A DNA stretch of 64,000 nucleotides from SAR324 cluster bacterium. Its GTDB lineage: Bacteria; SAR324; NAC60-12. The notes under the pieces are model-generated. The model ran no database searches. It had not been told where the DNA came from and worked only from the letters and a program-made list of their open reading frames with translations. Location of the stretch: NCBI GenBank assembly GCA_028281495.1, contig JANQJU010000064.1, positions 558,001 to 622,000 of the forward strand, in the 5' to 3' direction. Below, piece by piece: positions 1 to 9,398 of the stretch (within the stretch, counting starts at the first letter, position 1; every line of letters starts with the position of its first letter). The position numbers and the translations under genes are program-made.

Positions 1-682
1 TTGCAGCGGGAGGAGCCGAATTAAAAACAGATAACTTGCTGGAATCCTTTTCTTTCATCAGCAACCATTCTTCTTGTTGATTATGAAGGATAGCAATTTT
101 ACGATTTTGAATTTTTGTAATCTGGAGTGCCCCTTCGGAACACTCTGCATCTATTTCCAACTTTGGCATTGTAAAACAGTCCTTCAACCGGAATGTTTTT
201 TCATTGCTATTGCCAGTGCGGGCTAACCAAGCATAAGACCCAAGTCCACGTACATAGGTACCGCGAAGGTCCAGTTTCAAAGAAGTGATAATCGGTTCTG
301 GTTCCAGCTCCTCCACAGGCTCTTCTTCGACTTCGGCGACAGCAGGTTGTATCGGAGCAGGAGTAGGCGCTGGAGGAGGCGGAGGGGGGGGGGAAACCTT
401 AGGTTTTTCTTGGACCTTTCGAACAGCTTCAAAAATATTGCGGTCGAGAACGGCTCGGAAACCCGATTTCGGGCTAATTTGATCTTCTACAATGGCGACC
501 TGGCTTAACACAGGTTTTTTAGAAGGGACGTCGGGTAACCCTAAAACAGTTTGATGGATCACTTCTCCTACGATAGTTCCGAAAGAGTACATCAGCAACA
601 TCAACAAAACGAGATTTCCTGCGATCAACAGGAAGCGAATGGAGTTACCACCAGAAAAAGCATTTTGAATTGAGTTTTTCAT
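1..682 (-). CDS. gspC: Type II secretion system protein C-like (GspC), partial
   Basis: Inner-membrane component of the type II secretion system, linking the cytoplasmic-membrane platform to the outer-membrane secretin. The protein starts at 682 (MKNSIQNAF) and runs off the left edge after about 227 residues. A hydrophobic segment at residues 15-40 fits the single N-terminal anchor. It is followed by the GspC homology-region signature FRAVLDRNIFEAVRK near residues 80-95, a proline-rich linker of about nine prolines, an acidic stretch, and then a beta-rich region (LRGTYVRGLGSYAWLAR) like the GspC periplasmic domain. The C-terminal PDZ or coiled-coil part, if present, lies outside the window. 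aroQ ends 47 bp upstream on the same strand, so co-transcription is possible. The proline codons contain a run of ten C (G on the plus strand, 384-393), a potential slippage site. The family call rests on domain layout and motif. Confidence 0.72.
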   Translation of the reverse strand, partial: MKNSIQNAFSGGNSIRFLLIAGNLVLLMLLMYSFGTIVGEVIHQTVLGLPDVPSKKPVLSQVAIVEDQISPKSGFRAVLDRNIFEAVRKVQEKPKVSPPPPPPPAPTPAPIQPAVAEVEEEPVEELEPEPIITSLKLDLRGTYVRGLGSYAWLARTGNSNEKTFRLKDCFTMPKLEIDAECSEGALQITKIQNRKIAILHNQQEEWLLMKEKDSSKLSVFNSAPPAA

Positions 683-729
683 GACAGCCCGAAAAGGATA
701 GTTAAATGAAATTTTGGTAAGATCTAAAA

Positions 730-1173
730 TCAAGAATGACGGTTTAGGTGTTCAATGGCAAAACGTGCAGCGAGCTCGTATCCATATGTACCAAGCCCTA
801 CAACACTACCTAAAGCAATATCGTGGAAATATGAATGATGGCGAAAAGGTTCTCTTTTATAAATATTGGAAATGTGAATTTCAATAAATGGTATATCGAT
901 GCCCACAATTGCATCTCGAATTGCGACACTGGTATGAGTATAAGCCCCGGGGTTGAAAAGCAAAAATTGTGCGTCCCGGTGTTCATGCAACCAGTCGATA
1001 ATGGTTCCCTCTGAATTGGATTGGAAAGCTAAGCAACGGATTTCGTGTTCCTCCAAGAGACTGGTTACTTCGTTTTCCAGTTCAGCAAGGGTTGTAAATC
1101 CATAGACACTCGGTTCACGTGTCCCCAATAAATTGAGGTTGGGACCATTGACTAATAAGACGTTTTTTTTCAT
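730..1173 (-). CDS. aroQ: 3-dehydroquinate dehydratase, type II
   Basis: Converts 3-dehydroquinate to 3-dehydroshikimate in the shikimate pathway, in the cytoplasm; the type II enzyme is a dodecamer. The 147-residue protein has the usual length. It shows the N-terminal signature LLVNGPNLNLLGTREPSVYG with the catalytic Arg and Tyr of the flexible lid, FNPGAYTHTSVAIRDAI in the middle, and IEIHISNIYKREPFRHHSY containing the catalytic His and substrate-binding residues. The ATG start is preceded by A/T-rich sequence without a strong Shine-Dalgarno. It lies upstream of gspC on the same strand. This aroQ lies more than 40 kb from the aroE-like and DAHP-synthase-like genes at 43.5-45.4 kb, so the pathway genes are not clustered. 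Confidence 0.95.
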   Translation of the reverse strand: MKKNVLLVNGPNLNLLGTREPSVYGFTTLAELENEVTSLLEEHEIRCLAFQSNSEGTIIDWLHEHRDAQFLLFNPGAYTHTSVAIRDAIVGIDIPFIEIHISNIYKREPFRHHSYFHDIALGSVVGLGTYGYELAARFAIEHLNRHS

Positions 1174-1431
1174 GATTTTTTCTCACTTAAATTAAATCGA
1201 ATCAATAGCTTAGATTTTTGCATGGTCTCTTGTAATTATTTGTCCCGATTGGACAGATAAATTGGAACAATTGTTTAAACAGTTTCGATGAATAAGCCCA
1301 ATTTACCAGGACAAACACCATCCCTCACGTTAATATTCATCAATAAAATAAAAAAGAATTTCGACGATCAATCCATATATCTCGATCAAAGTTTTTGACA
1401 CCTTGGTGCGAGAGCCAATTGAAAGGTACGG

Positions 1432-2205
1432 ATGTCTTATTTTTTATGTGAAACTTCCCTCTCAATAGGTGAATCAAGCTTTCTGGTTGGGGATGAAGCG
1501 CAACATCTATTAAATGTGCGTCGTGTGAAAGTCGGAGAATCGTTTGAAGTACAAGACTCAGCAGGACACCGGTTCGAGGCCATTTTGGAACAAGCGACGC
1601 GGCACACTGCCAATTTCTACGTACAACGCGCAATTCTTGTTTCACCTCCCTCACCGTTGACATTAGAATTGTGGCTTGGACTTCCCAAAGAAAAATCACT
1701 TGATTGGATCTTACAAAAAGTCACGGAATTGGGTGTTTCTTCCATCGTGTTGTTTAAAGCGGTTCACACCGCCAAAAAGATTTCCGCACCCCAAGAGGTC
1801 AAGCTATTACAACGTTGGCAACGAATTGTTTTGGAAGCGTGTAAACAGTGTGGACGACAATTTCCTCCTAAAGTTTTGTTTTTCAAAGATTTATCCGAAG
1901 CTTTTAACACTCAAACCGATGTATCGAATCAATGGATTTTTGCAACGGAAACGAATGGCTCCCTAAAATCTCTAAAGTTGGCAATAGACGAGGTTAAAAA
2001 CCCAATCACAACACTTAGAATCATAATCGGACCGGAAGGAGGATGGCATGAAGATGAGCTGACTCAGGCACTTCAGCAAAACTCAGTTCCAATTCGGCTA
2101 GGTTCTCGTATTCTACGTACTGAAACGGCAGTAATCGCGCTATCATCTATTTTACAATTTCTTTTTGGTGACCTGAATGAATCTGTTAATCTGGAGGAAT
2201 CCTAG
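1432..2205 (+). CDS. rsmE: 16S rRNA (uracil-1498-N3)-methyltransferase
   Basis: SPOUT-class methyltransferase that methylates N3 of U1498 in 16S rRNA, using S-adenosylmethionine. The 257-residue length matches RsmE. The N-terminal PUA-like domain (residues 1-70) has the typical HLLNVRRVKVGE segment. The C-terminal knot domain carries LWLGLPKEKSLDWILQKVTE, then the family hallmark IIGPEGGWHEDEL and LGSRILRTETAVIAL near residues 195-240. The gene stands alone on the plus strand, divergent from aroQ across a 258-bp A/T-rich spacer. It converges on the Ppx/GppA gene, 38 bp away. Confidence 0.95.
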   Translation: MSYFLCETSLSIGESSFLVGDEAQHLLNVRRVKVGESFEVQDSAGHRFEAILEQATRHTANFYVQRAILVSPPSPLTLELWLGLPKEKSLDWILQKVTELGVSSIVLFKAVHTAKKISAPQEVKLLQRWQRIVLEACKQCGRQFPPKVLFFKDLSEAFNTQTDVSNQWIFATETNGSLKSLKLAIDEVKNPITTLRIIIGPEGGWHEDELTQALQQNSVPIRLGSRILRTETAVIALSSILQFLFGDLNESVNLEES

Positions 2206-2243
2206 CGTTTCTAAGCTAAGATTTCGAGTGTGATCAATAGAAT

Positions 2244-3275
2244 CTAATTTCCTAAAAAATGAACTAGTTCTAATTTTTCTCCAGGTATTTTTGCCTGAGC
2301 TTTATTTAATAGGACTCCTTCCTTCAATCCTAAAAGAGGTATCGTGAGTTGGTCACACTTTGTGATCAAACCCAGGTTTTCAAAGATAAACAAAGACGAT
2401 GGAACCACCTGGGCCTGATCTTCACTCAATTGTCCTGCTTCTACATAGTGGGTGATCGGTTGCCGCGAAAAGTTCTTACAAAATTGAAGAAAAACAGACC
2501 AGTGGAGGCCAACATAAAGTGGCTGACTCAATACAGCATTCCCGGATTGCTCGATTAACTTTGCAATGGTTTTTGCGTTGCCTCCTGTAAGTATTAGATC
2601 AAGAGAATGAATTGCATGCGTTGCAAAAAATTCTGAAAGTTGTTTTTGTATCGGGAACCAATGATTTGCTCTTTCAGTTGAATTCAACTTGCATAGTCGC
2701 AATGCTCCTAAGTCAAAACTATTTTGAAAAATGATCTGTTTATTTTTAACAATTGTTACTTCTAGGCTGCCTCCCCCTAAATCTCCTAAAAGCAAAGGAT
2801 CATCTTCCAATTCCAAACATGATTGAATTCCTTCAAAAATGAACTGAGCCTCCTCTATTCCTGAAATCACTTGGATAGACCATCCTGTTTTACGGTGGAT
2901 CGACTGAATCACTTCTTGATAATTTTGAGCGTCGCGCATGGCGCTGGTGGCGACCAAAAATGTTTGCAAATGAGAGGCTTTGGGTAAGTGGTCGGAAAAA
3001 CGTTGTAGAATAGAACCTAAAGATTCGATGCTAGCATCATTGATTCGTCCAGTACTGAAAACGTCGGCACCCAATCGCAAAAATTCTCGTTTTTTGTGAA
3101 TAATATGTAGTCTATTGCCATGAAGCTGAGCATAAATCATTCGGATCGCGTTGCTACCGATATCCACAACAGCAATCTCTTGAAATGATAGATTATTTGG
3201 TAAAATTGAACTCAATTTTTTATCTCTCTGGGTAAAAGAGGCCTTCTGCGTTTCTAAATCGCTGAGGTAGCCCAT
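2244..3275 (-). CDS. Ppx/GppA family phosphatase
   Basis: Exopolyphosphatase or guanosine pentaphosphate phosphohydrolase of the ASKHA (actin/Hsp70) fold. It shows the phosphate-1 motif VVDIGSNAIRMIYAQ near residue 37, SAMRDAQN near 118, the catalytic Glu region ISGIEEAQFIFEGI, and the phosphate-2 motif LLGDLGGGSLEVTIV near 170. At 343 residues it is the short form: the two ASKHA halves without the C-terminal HD-like extension of E. coli Ppx or GppA. Such short forms occur as both polyphosphatases and pppGpp hydrolases, so I give no gene symbol. No strong Shine-Dalgarno precedes the ATG, and the first 30 residues look unconserved, so a downstream start is possible. Confidence 0.88.
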   Translation of the reverse strand: MGYLSDLETQKASFTQRDKKLSSILPNNLSFQEIAVVDIGSNAIRMIYAQLHGNRLHIIHKKREFLRLGADVFSTGRINDASIESLGSILQRFSDHLPKASHLQTFLVATSAMRDAQNYQEVIQSIHRKTGWSIQVISGIEEAQFIFEGIQSCLELEDDPLLLGDLGGGSLEVTIVKNKQIIFQNSFDLGALRLCKLNSTERANHWFPIQKQLSEFFATHAIHSLDLILTGGNAKTIAKLIEQSGNAVLSQPLYVGLHWSVFLQFCKNFSRQPITHYVEAGQLSEDQAQVVPSSLFIFENLGLITKCDQLTIPLLGLKEGVLLNKAQAKIPGEKLELVHFLGN

Positions 3276-3450
3276 TGAAACTAATCAACAATCATTGCAT
3301 TCTAAATTAATAAATTGTAGAGCTGAAATGAATTTTATTTGAACACCGTTAATTTCCAGCCCTTTATGTGACTTAACAATAATTTATCTTGCATGACTCG
3401 AAACTTAAAAGCTGTATCTCGAATAAACGGAGCTTGTCGTAAGCGGACTG

Positions 3451-4116
3451 TCATTTTAACAGATGGACAATTGGATCTGACAATCCATAGGGTTTGCGGC
3501 TATAAAAACGAGTTGCGTGGCATACGATCAACGCGTGGTATTCTTGATAAAGTATGAGGTCTTTAGGGAGATTGTTTTCAAACAACGACTTGATTTCAAG
3601 ATATTTTGAAGTTTGAATTAAGCCATAATGATGAAACATCCGTTGGGTGTAAGCATCGATTACAAATTCAAGCTGTTTGAATCCATACAGCAAAATGCAA
3701 TCTGCAGTCTCATTGCCAATTCCTTTGACTACTAGTATTTCATCTCGACAAGGGGTTCGGCCTGAGAAATCTAAGTAAAATCGAGTTGTTTCGCACAAAT
3801 AACGATATTTGGAATTGGCATACCGAGCTGGAGTGATAGCTTCCTTAACTCGGTTTTCATCCAAAGTAAGTACCAGATTGGGATCTAAATCGGTAATTGC
3901 CTTCAGCTGCATCAAAGCAGTCTCTGCCTGTCGCCATGTCGTGTTTTGTGTGAGAATCGCTCCAAGGCAAATTTCGTATATATCTTGGGAAGTTTGAGGG
4001 TAATTGTAGTCGCCGGGGTGGTAGCGTTTCGGCAGTCGCAAAAGAGGCCACCAACCGAGAGGGCCATATTCTTGGAAGAGCCATTGATAGATGGTATGAA
4101 AGAGAGGGTTGTTCAT
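3451..4116 (-). CDS. Endonuclease III-like HhH-GPD DNA glycosylase, no Fe-S cluster
   Basis: HhH-GPD superfamily base-excision repair enzyme. Residues 47-75 (EICLGAILTQNTTWRQAETAL) match the first conserved helices. VKGIGNETADCILLYGF near residues 130-146 is the helix-hairpin-helix DNA-binding motif, and FVIDAYTQRMFHHYGL carries the conserved catalytic Asp of the GPD loop. The position in the hairpin where Nth has its catalytic Lys is Glu here (GNETAD), so it looks like a monofunctional glycosylase of the broad endonuclease III-domain family. The four-cysteine Fe-S loop of Nth is absent: the C-terminus has a single Cys (IVCHATRFYSRKP). The substrate cannot be read from the sequence. The gene is divergent from the histidine phosphatase with 52 bp between starts. 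Confidence 0.88.
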   Translation of the reverse strand: MNNPLFHTIYQWLFQEYGPLGWWPLLRLPKRYHPGDYNYPQTSQDIYEICLGAILTQNTTWRQAETALMQLKAITDLDPNLVLTLDENRVKEAITPARYANSKYRYLCETTRFYLDFSGRTPCRDEILVVKGIGNETADCILLYGFKQLEFVIDAYTQRMFHHYGLIQTSKYLEIKSLFENNLPKDLILYQEYHALIVCHATRFYSRKPYGLSDPIVHLLK

Positions 4117-4168
4117 AAATTTCCTAATTACCTAGTCCATATCTGCAACATTCGATACAAGAGTCTCA

Positions 4169-4840
4169 GTGAAGCCGAAGCACATTATTCTGATCCGTCA
4201 TGGAGAATCGGAGGGAAATGTCAACAATGATGTTTATAAAACCGTGCCCGATCCTAAAATCCCTTTGACACTCAATGGAAAGCATCAAGCGGTTGAAACC
4301 GGGCGTAAATTAAAAACCTTGATCGGAGAGGACACTGTTCAATTTTACGTTTCTCCTTACCTCAGGACTCGGCAGACTTACGATGGATTAATTGAAGGGC
4401 TGAACATTCCAGATTCTCGTTACGTTCGTTACGAAGATCCTCGGATCCGGGAACAGGACTGGGGGCATTTCCGTGGTATAGAGGATATTGGCCCGATTCA
4501 GAAGGAAAGATATCGATACGGATCGTTTTTTTATCGATTCCCAAATGGAGAATCAGGAGCAGACGTTTTTGATCGGGTGAGCACGTTTTTAGAAACAATG
4601 TATCGAGGTTTTCAAAAGCCACATTATCCACACAACGTGATTATAGTGACTCATGGATTAGCAATCCGACTATTTTTGATGCGTTGGTATCATCAAAGCG
4701 TGGAAGAATTTGAGTCATTGCAAACGCCAGACAACTGTGAATATATCGTTATGGAATTGCAATCTAATGGCAAATACGCGGTGCTTAATCCGCTGAGCAA
4801 GTACGTGCCACCGGGGGAAGTACCCGAAGAAATCGGTTAG
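4169..4840 (+). CDS. Histidine phosphatase family protein (phosphoglycerate mutase-like)
   Basis: Branch-1 histidine phosphatase fold. The phospho-accepting His lies in the N-terminal RHG motif (HIILIRHGESEGNVN), the two arginines in YLRTRQTYDGL, and the second catalytic His in VIIVTHGLAIRLFLMRWYH near residue 160. The start is GTG at 4169, which places RHG at the usual distance from the N-terminus; no clear Shine-Dalgarno is visible. At 223 residues it fits the family of small phosphatases that includes cofactor-dependent phosphoglycerate mutases. The REQDWGHFRGIEDI segment resembles uncharacterised phosphatases more than glycolytic GpmA, so a small-metabolite phosphatase is as likely as mutase activity. 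Confidence 0.9.
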   Translation: MKPKHIILIRHGESEGNVNNDVYKTVPDPKIPLTLNGKHQAVETGRKLKTLIGEDTVQFYVSPYLRTRQTYDGLIEGLNIPDSRYVRYEDPRIREQDWGHFRGIEDIGPIQKERYRYGSFFYRFPNGESGADVFDRVSTFLETMYRGFQKPHYPHNVIIVTHGLAIRLFLMRWYHQSVEEFESLQTPDNCEYIVMELQSNGKYAVLNPLSKYVPPGEVPEEIG

Positions 4841-4881
4841 TAGTTTTGCAAAATCTAAGAGCATTCTTTAGTGTTACCTCA

Positions 4882-5610
4882 CTACCAGTCAATAGAAAGC
4901 TGGTCACGGAAAAACCCTCCTCGCGGCCCATTGTCAGGTAAAGTCGCTAGCCAAATCATAGTTTTTACTCCTTGCTCTGGAGTACGCGGGGCCTGCATTC
5001 CACCCATATCGGTACGAACCCACCCAGGGCACATTGAGTTGACCAAGATGTTATTATTTCGCAATTCATCTGCTAAGATACAGGTAATGGCATTGAGAGC
5101 TGTTTTGGAAACACGGTAACCGGGCCACCCCCCATTCATTCCACTCAACTGACCCATTCCACTGGAAACATTGACGATTCTTCCATAATTATTGCGCTTC
5201 ATGATGGGTACCAACAATTGGCAAATTCGCATGGGGCCATAAACATTGGTTTCCATCGATTTGCGCAAGGTTTCAACCTCCACGTGTAAAACACTTTCCG
5301 AGCGAGCATGGAATTCACCTTCCGTGCGTATAAATAGGCCTGCATTGTTGATGATCACATCCAGGCGTCCCAAGTCTTCTCTGACAAACTTTTCCAACCG
5401 AAATAGACTCTGTTCATCGGTCACATCCAATTGCAAGGAGGAAACATCCAAACCTTCGGCTTGTAATTGGCTGGCTGCCTTTTGACCTTTTGCCAATTGC
5501 CGACTTGCTAGAATCACATGGAAACCTTTCAATGCAAGCTGTCGGCAAGCTTCAAAGCCTAAGCCGCGGTTTGCTCCTGTGACCAATGCGATGCGTTGTG
5601 CTTCATTCAT
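4882..5610 (-). CDS. SDR family NAD(P)-dependent oxidoreductase
   Basis: Classical short-chain dehydrogenase of 242 residues. The Rossmann glycine motif TGANRGLGFEACRQLA begins near residue 12, NNAG is near residue 89, and the catalytic Ser and Tyr-x-x-x-Lys are in VNVSSGMGQLSGM and GYRVSKTALNAI. It ends with the substrate-loop segment NSMCPGWVRTDMGG. An Asn after the Gly motif and an Asp in LQLDVTD fit NADPH-dependent carbonyl-reductase-like members. An AGGAGG-type Shine-Dalgarno sits a few bases before the ATG. The substrate is not predictable. The gene converges on the histidine phosphatase and is 180 bp upstream of the next minus-strand position with coding signal. Confidence 0.93.
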   Translation of the reverse strand: MNEAQRIALVTGANRGLGFEACRQLALKGFHVILASRQLAKGQKAASQLQAEGLDVSSLQLDVTDEQSLFRLEKFVREDLGRLDVIINNAGLFIRTEGEFHARSESVLHVEVETLRKSMETNVYGPMRICQLLVPIMKRNNYGRIVNVSSGMGQLSGMNGGWPGYRVSKTALNAITCILADELRNNNILVNSMCPGWVRTDMGGMQAPRTPEQGVKTMIWLATLPDNGPRGGFFRDQLSIDW

Positions 5611-5792
5611 AAATAGCCTCCTTATTTAGATGATGGTGCATCGTGAAATCCGGAAAATTCATTTCATCCCAAGCCTCCCCTCATGTCGAGTCAATAATCT
5701 GAATGATTTGGGTACATGAATTTGGGGTGATCAAATCCCGAAAATCCAGAGCTTCTTTGAGATGCCAGCCACCTTGCTCATTGAGGAGGCAA

Positions 5793-7622
5793 TCAGGTTT
5801 TGTTGCGGATGGAGCGTAAGGCAGGAGATTCTTCCAGTTGAGAAAGCGATCCGAACTTTTGGCCCGGTTCGATGACGCGAAGCCCGTCACGCAAGCTTTC
5901 TTGGACATAGTTTTCTTCGGTGAGAAACTGCAGAATGTATTGATAAGTCACCGAGAGGTTTCCTTCTGGAGTTTCGATTTCACCTAGTAGGAGCAACTTA
6001 ACAGCAGTGTCTTGCATTGACCGAATCAGGGCTTTGCTTTCTATTGGCAAGTCCCGTGTGTGCTTCAAGCTGTAAATAGCAACATGAAATGCTTCTCGAA
6101 ATGGTAATAATATCCGGGCTAACAAATTCAGTTCTACAGGTTTTTCGGAATTGGCCTTAAAACCAGATTCAGTTTGCAAAATCATTTTTCGTTCAAGACC
6201 AAAGCGGAGGATTGTATCTAATGCCGCTGCGAAATCGTACGTTCGAGGGAACATAAAGACGTATCGGAACAGATGATCAAAAAATGCAATATGTTCCAAT
6301 AGAGACTGCTGTGTCTGTGTCCCATGTTGTAATTCGAAAGCGACGACAGAAGGCAATACGAAATGGTGAATCAGTACGTTCTTATATAGATTGAGTCGAA
6401 TTTTATTTTGATACTGAAAAAAATAGATATCCCCTTGTTGATCTGAAACACAACCTACAGAGCCGCTAGCAAACATGAATTCGATTACTTGTTCTAAAGA
6501 CTGTGGTGGAGTCGCCAAAGGCTGGTCTGTCAGCGGATGTAATTCGGAATAAACTTCTATTAGGAATTGGACTTTTTCTATTAACTCTTGTTTCCGGAAA
6601 CCTTGTCGTCTCTCAGAAAGCAGAGCGGTTGCAATAATAGGAACCGCTGACGTGTGAGTATAAACATTGATAAAATCCATGATCTCCATCCCTAGACCGT
6701 AAACCATTGCCTGGTATTCTGGGGTTCGAGGGGTTGGCATAATAGGAATATCAAATTGCTGCTTATACGAAAAAATCATCTGACGTAATGAGAGAGGTTT
6801 TGCAAATGATACGTAGACCTTTCCATAATTCATATTGATCAATTTATAAGCCTTTAACAAACTACCCAAACTTTCTCGCCGTTTGGGAATACCACCCAGT
6901 TCCTTAATGTAAGTAGCCTCTTCCATCATTTTTTCGTACACAATTGACACGGGAACTATGAAGAGGTCTTGCTCACTTCGTTCTTGAAGATATTGCACCA
7001 GCATCGAGAGAACGCCAGTTTTAGGAGGGAGGTTTTTGCCAGTTCGAGATCGCCCGCCTTCGATAAAAAACTCAATCGGGAATCCGTGATCAAGCAAGTA
7101 GTACAAGTAGGTCAAAAACGTTGTGGAATAGAGCGGTTTTCCTTTGAAGATTCGACGGATGAAAACGGCACCGCCAGTTTTCAAAAAACGTCCTACTAAA
7201 AACAGATTGAGATTATTTCCTGCAATAATGTGAGGCAAAGGAAGTCCATTCATGTACAGGATATAGGACATGAGGAGGTAGTCGAGATGACTTCGATGGC
7301 AAGGAACATATACGAAAGTGCGTCCAGTGGGTTGGCCTTGTAAATCTTCCACTCCTCGAATTTCAATACCTTTAAAGATTCGATTCCACAGAAAGCGAAA
7401 GAAATATCGGGCAACATACATCGACGCGGGGGAGGGAGACGCTACCATTTCTTTAAGGTAACGCCTTATCGGTGAAAATCGGTTGAACCAATGACGCTTC
7501 GATTTATGATCTTCTAGGGCCTTTCGAATATTGGGGTGTTTTTCTAATTGCCGAATAAGTGCCCGGCGTGAATAGGATTCCGGGCCGAACGAAATGAAGC
7601 GTTTTGGGAACTTTGGAAGCAT
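5793..7622 (-). CDS. plsB: Glycerol-3-phosphate acyltransferase, PlsB type (short form)
   Basis: Acylates sn-glycerol-3-phosphate in the first step of phospholipid synthesis, at the inner membrane. All PlsB acyltransferase blocks are visible: block I VPCHRSHLDYLLMSYILY with the HxxxxD catalytic pair near residues 108-113, block II GGAVFIRRIFKG, block III FFIEGGRSRTGKNLPPKTG, and block IV LFIVPVSIVYE. At 609 residues it is about 200 shorter than E. coli PlsB, mostly at the N-terminus, where MLPKFPKRFISFG may be the true start. The upstream acyl-CoA ligase ends 3 bp before this start, and the two form a lipid-assembly operon in which the ligase could supply acyl-CoA for this enzyme. Confidence 0.93.
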   Translation of the reverse strand: MLPKFPKRFISFGPESYSRRALIRQLEKHPNIRKALEDHKSKRHWFNRFSPIRRYLKEMVASPSPASMYVARYFFRFLWNRIFKGIEIRGVEDLQGQPTGRTFVYVPCHRSHLDYLLMSYILYMNGLPLPHIIAGNNLNLFLVGRFLKTGGAVFIRRIFKGKPLYSTTFLTYLYYLLDHGFPIEFFIEGGRSRTGKNLPPKTGVLSMLVQYLQERSEQDLFIVPVSIVYEKMMEEATYIKELGGIPKRRESLGSLLKAYKLINMNYGKVYVSFAKPLSLRQMIFSYKQQFDIPIMPTPRTPEYQAMVYGLGMEIMDFINVYTHTSAVPIIATALLSERRQGFRKQELIEKVQFLIEVYSELHPLTDQPLATPPQSLEQVIEFMFASGSVGCVSDQQGDIYFFQYQNKIRLNLYKNVLIHHFVLPSVVAFELQHGTQTQQSLLEHIAFFDHLFRYVFMFPRTYDFAAALDTILRFGLERKMILQTESGFKANSEKPVELNLLARILLPFREAFHVAIYSLKHTRDLPIESKALIRSMQDTAVKLLLLGEIETPEGNLSVTYQYILQFLTEENYVQESLRDGLRVIEPGQKFGSLSQLEESPALRSIRNKT

Positions 7623-7625
7623 GGA

Positions 7626-9398
7626 TCAGCCATAAAGTCCGAGAAGAAGGTCTTCGAATTTTTTCACGACAATGCGACGTTTTAGCTTCATCGTCGGTGT
7701 CAGCAGTCCGTTATCGGGAGTCCACTCTTCAGCAACAAGTGCGAAGTTTTTAGGACGCTCATATCCTTTAAATGTAGCGCCATAGGTTTCTAGCTCCTTT
7801 TTAATCAAATCTCGCACTTTGCTATCTTCTAGCAACTTCTCACCTTGTGCCGCGATTCCATTTTCGTCAGCAAACTTTTGTAACTGAAGTTGGTCAGGAA
7901 CAACCAAGGCCACATTATATAATTTGTTGTCACCATAGATCATCACTTGATTGATATAGGGACTGAGTTGAAGTTTTTCTTCCATTGGCGACGGGACTAC
8001 ATACTTGCCGTTTTCTAACTTATATTGCTCCTTGATCCGGCCAGTGATGAATAAGAAATCCTCTGAGTCAAAGCGTCCTAAGTCCCCGGTTCGGAAACCT
8101 CCATCCTCGGTCATCACTTTTGCTGTTTCTTCAGGCAAGTTGTGGTAGCCCATCATCACGTTGGGGCCATAAACCACAATTTCTCCGTCTGCACTATCTT
8201 CGCCCACTACAGATTTATCCAGGACTACTTTTACCCTTGGAGCCACAAGCCCGACACTTCCGATCTTGTGTCCCTTCATGCTATTTGCTGAGATGACCGG
8301 ACTGGTTTCACTCAATCCGTATCCTTCGTAGACGGTGATGTCGAGGTTGTCGATAAATTCGCCCACATCTTTGTTCAATGCAGAACCTCCACTAAAGGCA
8401 TATCGGAGGCGTCCTCCAAAACGTTGACGAATCTTGCTGAAAACCAACATATCGGCGACCGAGAGAATTAAAGAATCGATGAATCCCAAGCTGCCTTGTC
8501 TTCGTTTGAGAGATGCTCTTTCAAGTCCCTTGTCAAAAAGTAGTTTTCCAATCCCACCTTCATCGGCCATTTTTTTATGGACGGCATCGTAAATCTTATT
8601 AAAGATGCGAGGCACGCTGAATAGTAAAGTAGGTTGGACCTCAGCTAAGTTTTCGATGATGGTTGTGACATTTTCTGCAAAACCACTGGACGCTCCACGG
8701 GACATCAAGCAGTGCAATTCGCAAGTCTGCCCGAAAACATGGGCCCACGGTAGAAAAGCAAGGCTGCGATCTGAAGGTTGAATATCCAGCAATTCGTCGA
8801 TCATATGAACGTTGCTGAGAATGTTGCCATGGCTAAGTTTCACGCCCTTCGGTTTACCGGTGGTTCCTGAAGTATAAATGAGACCCATCGGTTCATCCAA
8901 TTTTGGCTGTAATGCTTCGACAGGTTTTTCTTTGCCAATTTTAAGCAAGCTCTTATAGCTCTTGGGATCACTCTCCGGACCGGCAAGGTTTATAATATGC
9001 TGAAGGTTTTCGATTTCCTGTGGCAGATCTTTGACTTGTTCATAAATCTCGTCAGTGGCCACGACTAGCACTTTAACGCCGGAATCAGAAATAATGTACG
9101 ACCAATCTTTGAGCAGCTGATTTTCGTACATGGGAACGTAAAACCCTCGCAAACCATAGGTCGCATAGGCTCCCACCGCCCATTCCACTCGATTGTTGGC
9201 AATCACTCCTACACAATCTCCGGGTCCTACTCCTAGCGATGCCAAACCACTACGGAACTGATCCACGAATTCTCCAAATTGCCGGTAAGTAATCCACTCA
9301 TAGCCGTTAGGACCTTTGGTTCCGAAATATTCGCGGTTTGCAAAACTCGCACAGCTTTTTTGCTGCAAATCAACAAGATTTTGATACTTATCTGTCAT
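7626..9398 (-). CDS. Long-chain fatty acid-CoA ligase (AMP-binding enzyme)
   Basis: Activates fatty acids to acyl-CoA via acyl-adenylate. The P-loop signature LIYTSGTTGKPKGVKLSH is near residues 174-192, the ANL motif YEGYGLSETSPVIS near 355, the ribose-binding FRTGDLGRFD near 435, and the hinge GRIKEQYKLENGKYVVPSP near 455. The 590-residue length and LPWAHVFGQTCELHCLM resemble the bacterial and eukaryotic long-chain synthetases (FadD15/ACSL type). I place the start at 9398 (MTDKYQ), because a strong GGAGGAGG lies just upstream and would fall inside a longer TTG-initiated reading. It is the first gene of the operon with plsB. Confidence 0.93.
   Translation of the reverse strand: MTDKYQNLVDLQQKSCASFANREYFGTKGPNGYEWITYRQFGEFVDQFRSGLASLGVGPGDCVGVIANNRVEWAVGAYATYGLRGFYVPMYENQLLKDWSYIISDSGVKVLVVATDEIYEQVKDLPQEIENLQHIINLAGPESDPKSYKSLLKIGKEKPVEALQPKLDEPMGLIYTSGTTGKPKGVKLSHGNILSNVHMIDELLDIQPSDRSLAFLPWAHVFGQTCELHCLMSRGASSGFAENVTTIIENLAEVQPTLLFSVPRIFNKIYDAVHKKMADEGGIGKLLFDKGLERASLKRRQGSLGFIDSLILSVADMLVFSKIRQRFGGRLRYAFSGGSALNKDVGEFIDNLDITVYEGYGLSETSPVISANSMKGHKIGSVGLVAPRVKVVLDKSVVGEDSADGEIVVYGPNVMMGYHNLPEETAKVMTEDGGFRTGDLGRFDSEDFLFITGRIKEQYKLENGKYVVPSPMEEKLQLSPYINQVMIYGDNKLYNVALVVPDQLQLQKFADENGIAAQGEKLLEDSKVRDLIKKELETYGATFKGYERPKNFALVAEEWTPDNGLLTPTMKLKRRIVVKKFEDLLLGLYG

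Noticed and set aside
285..482. Gly/Ser-rich plus-strand reading frame
   Set aside because: It is the antisense of the proline-rich GspC-like linker, with low-complexity composition and no start context.
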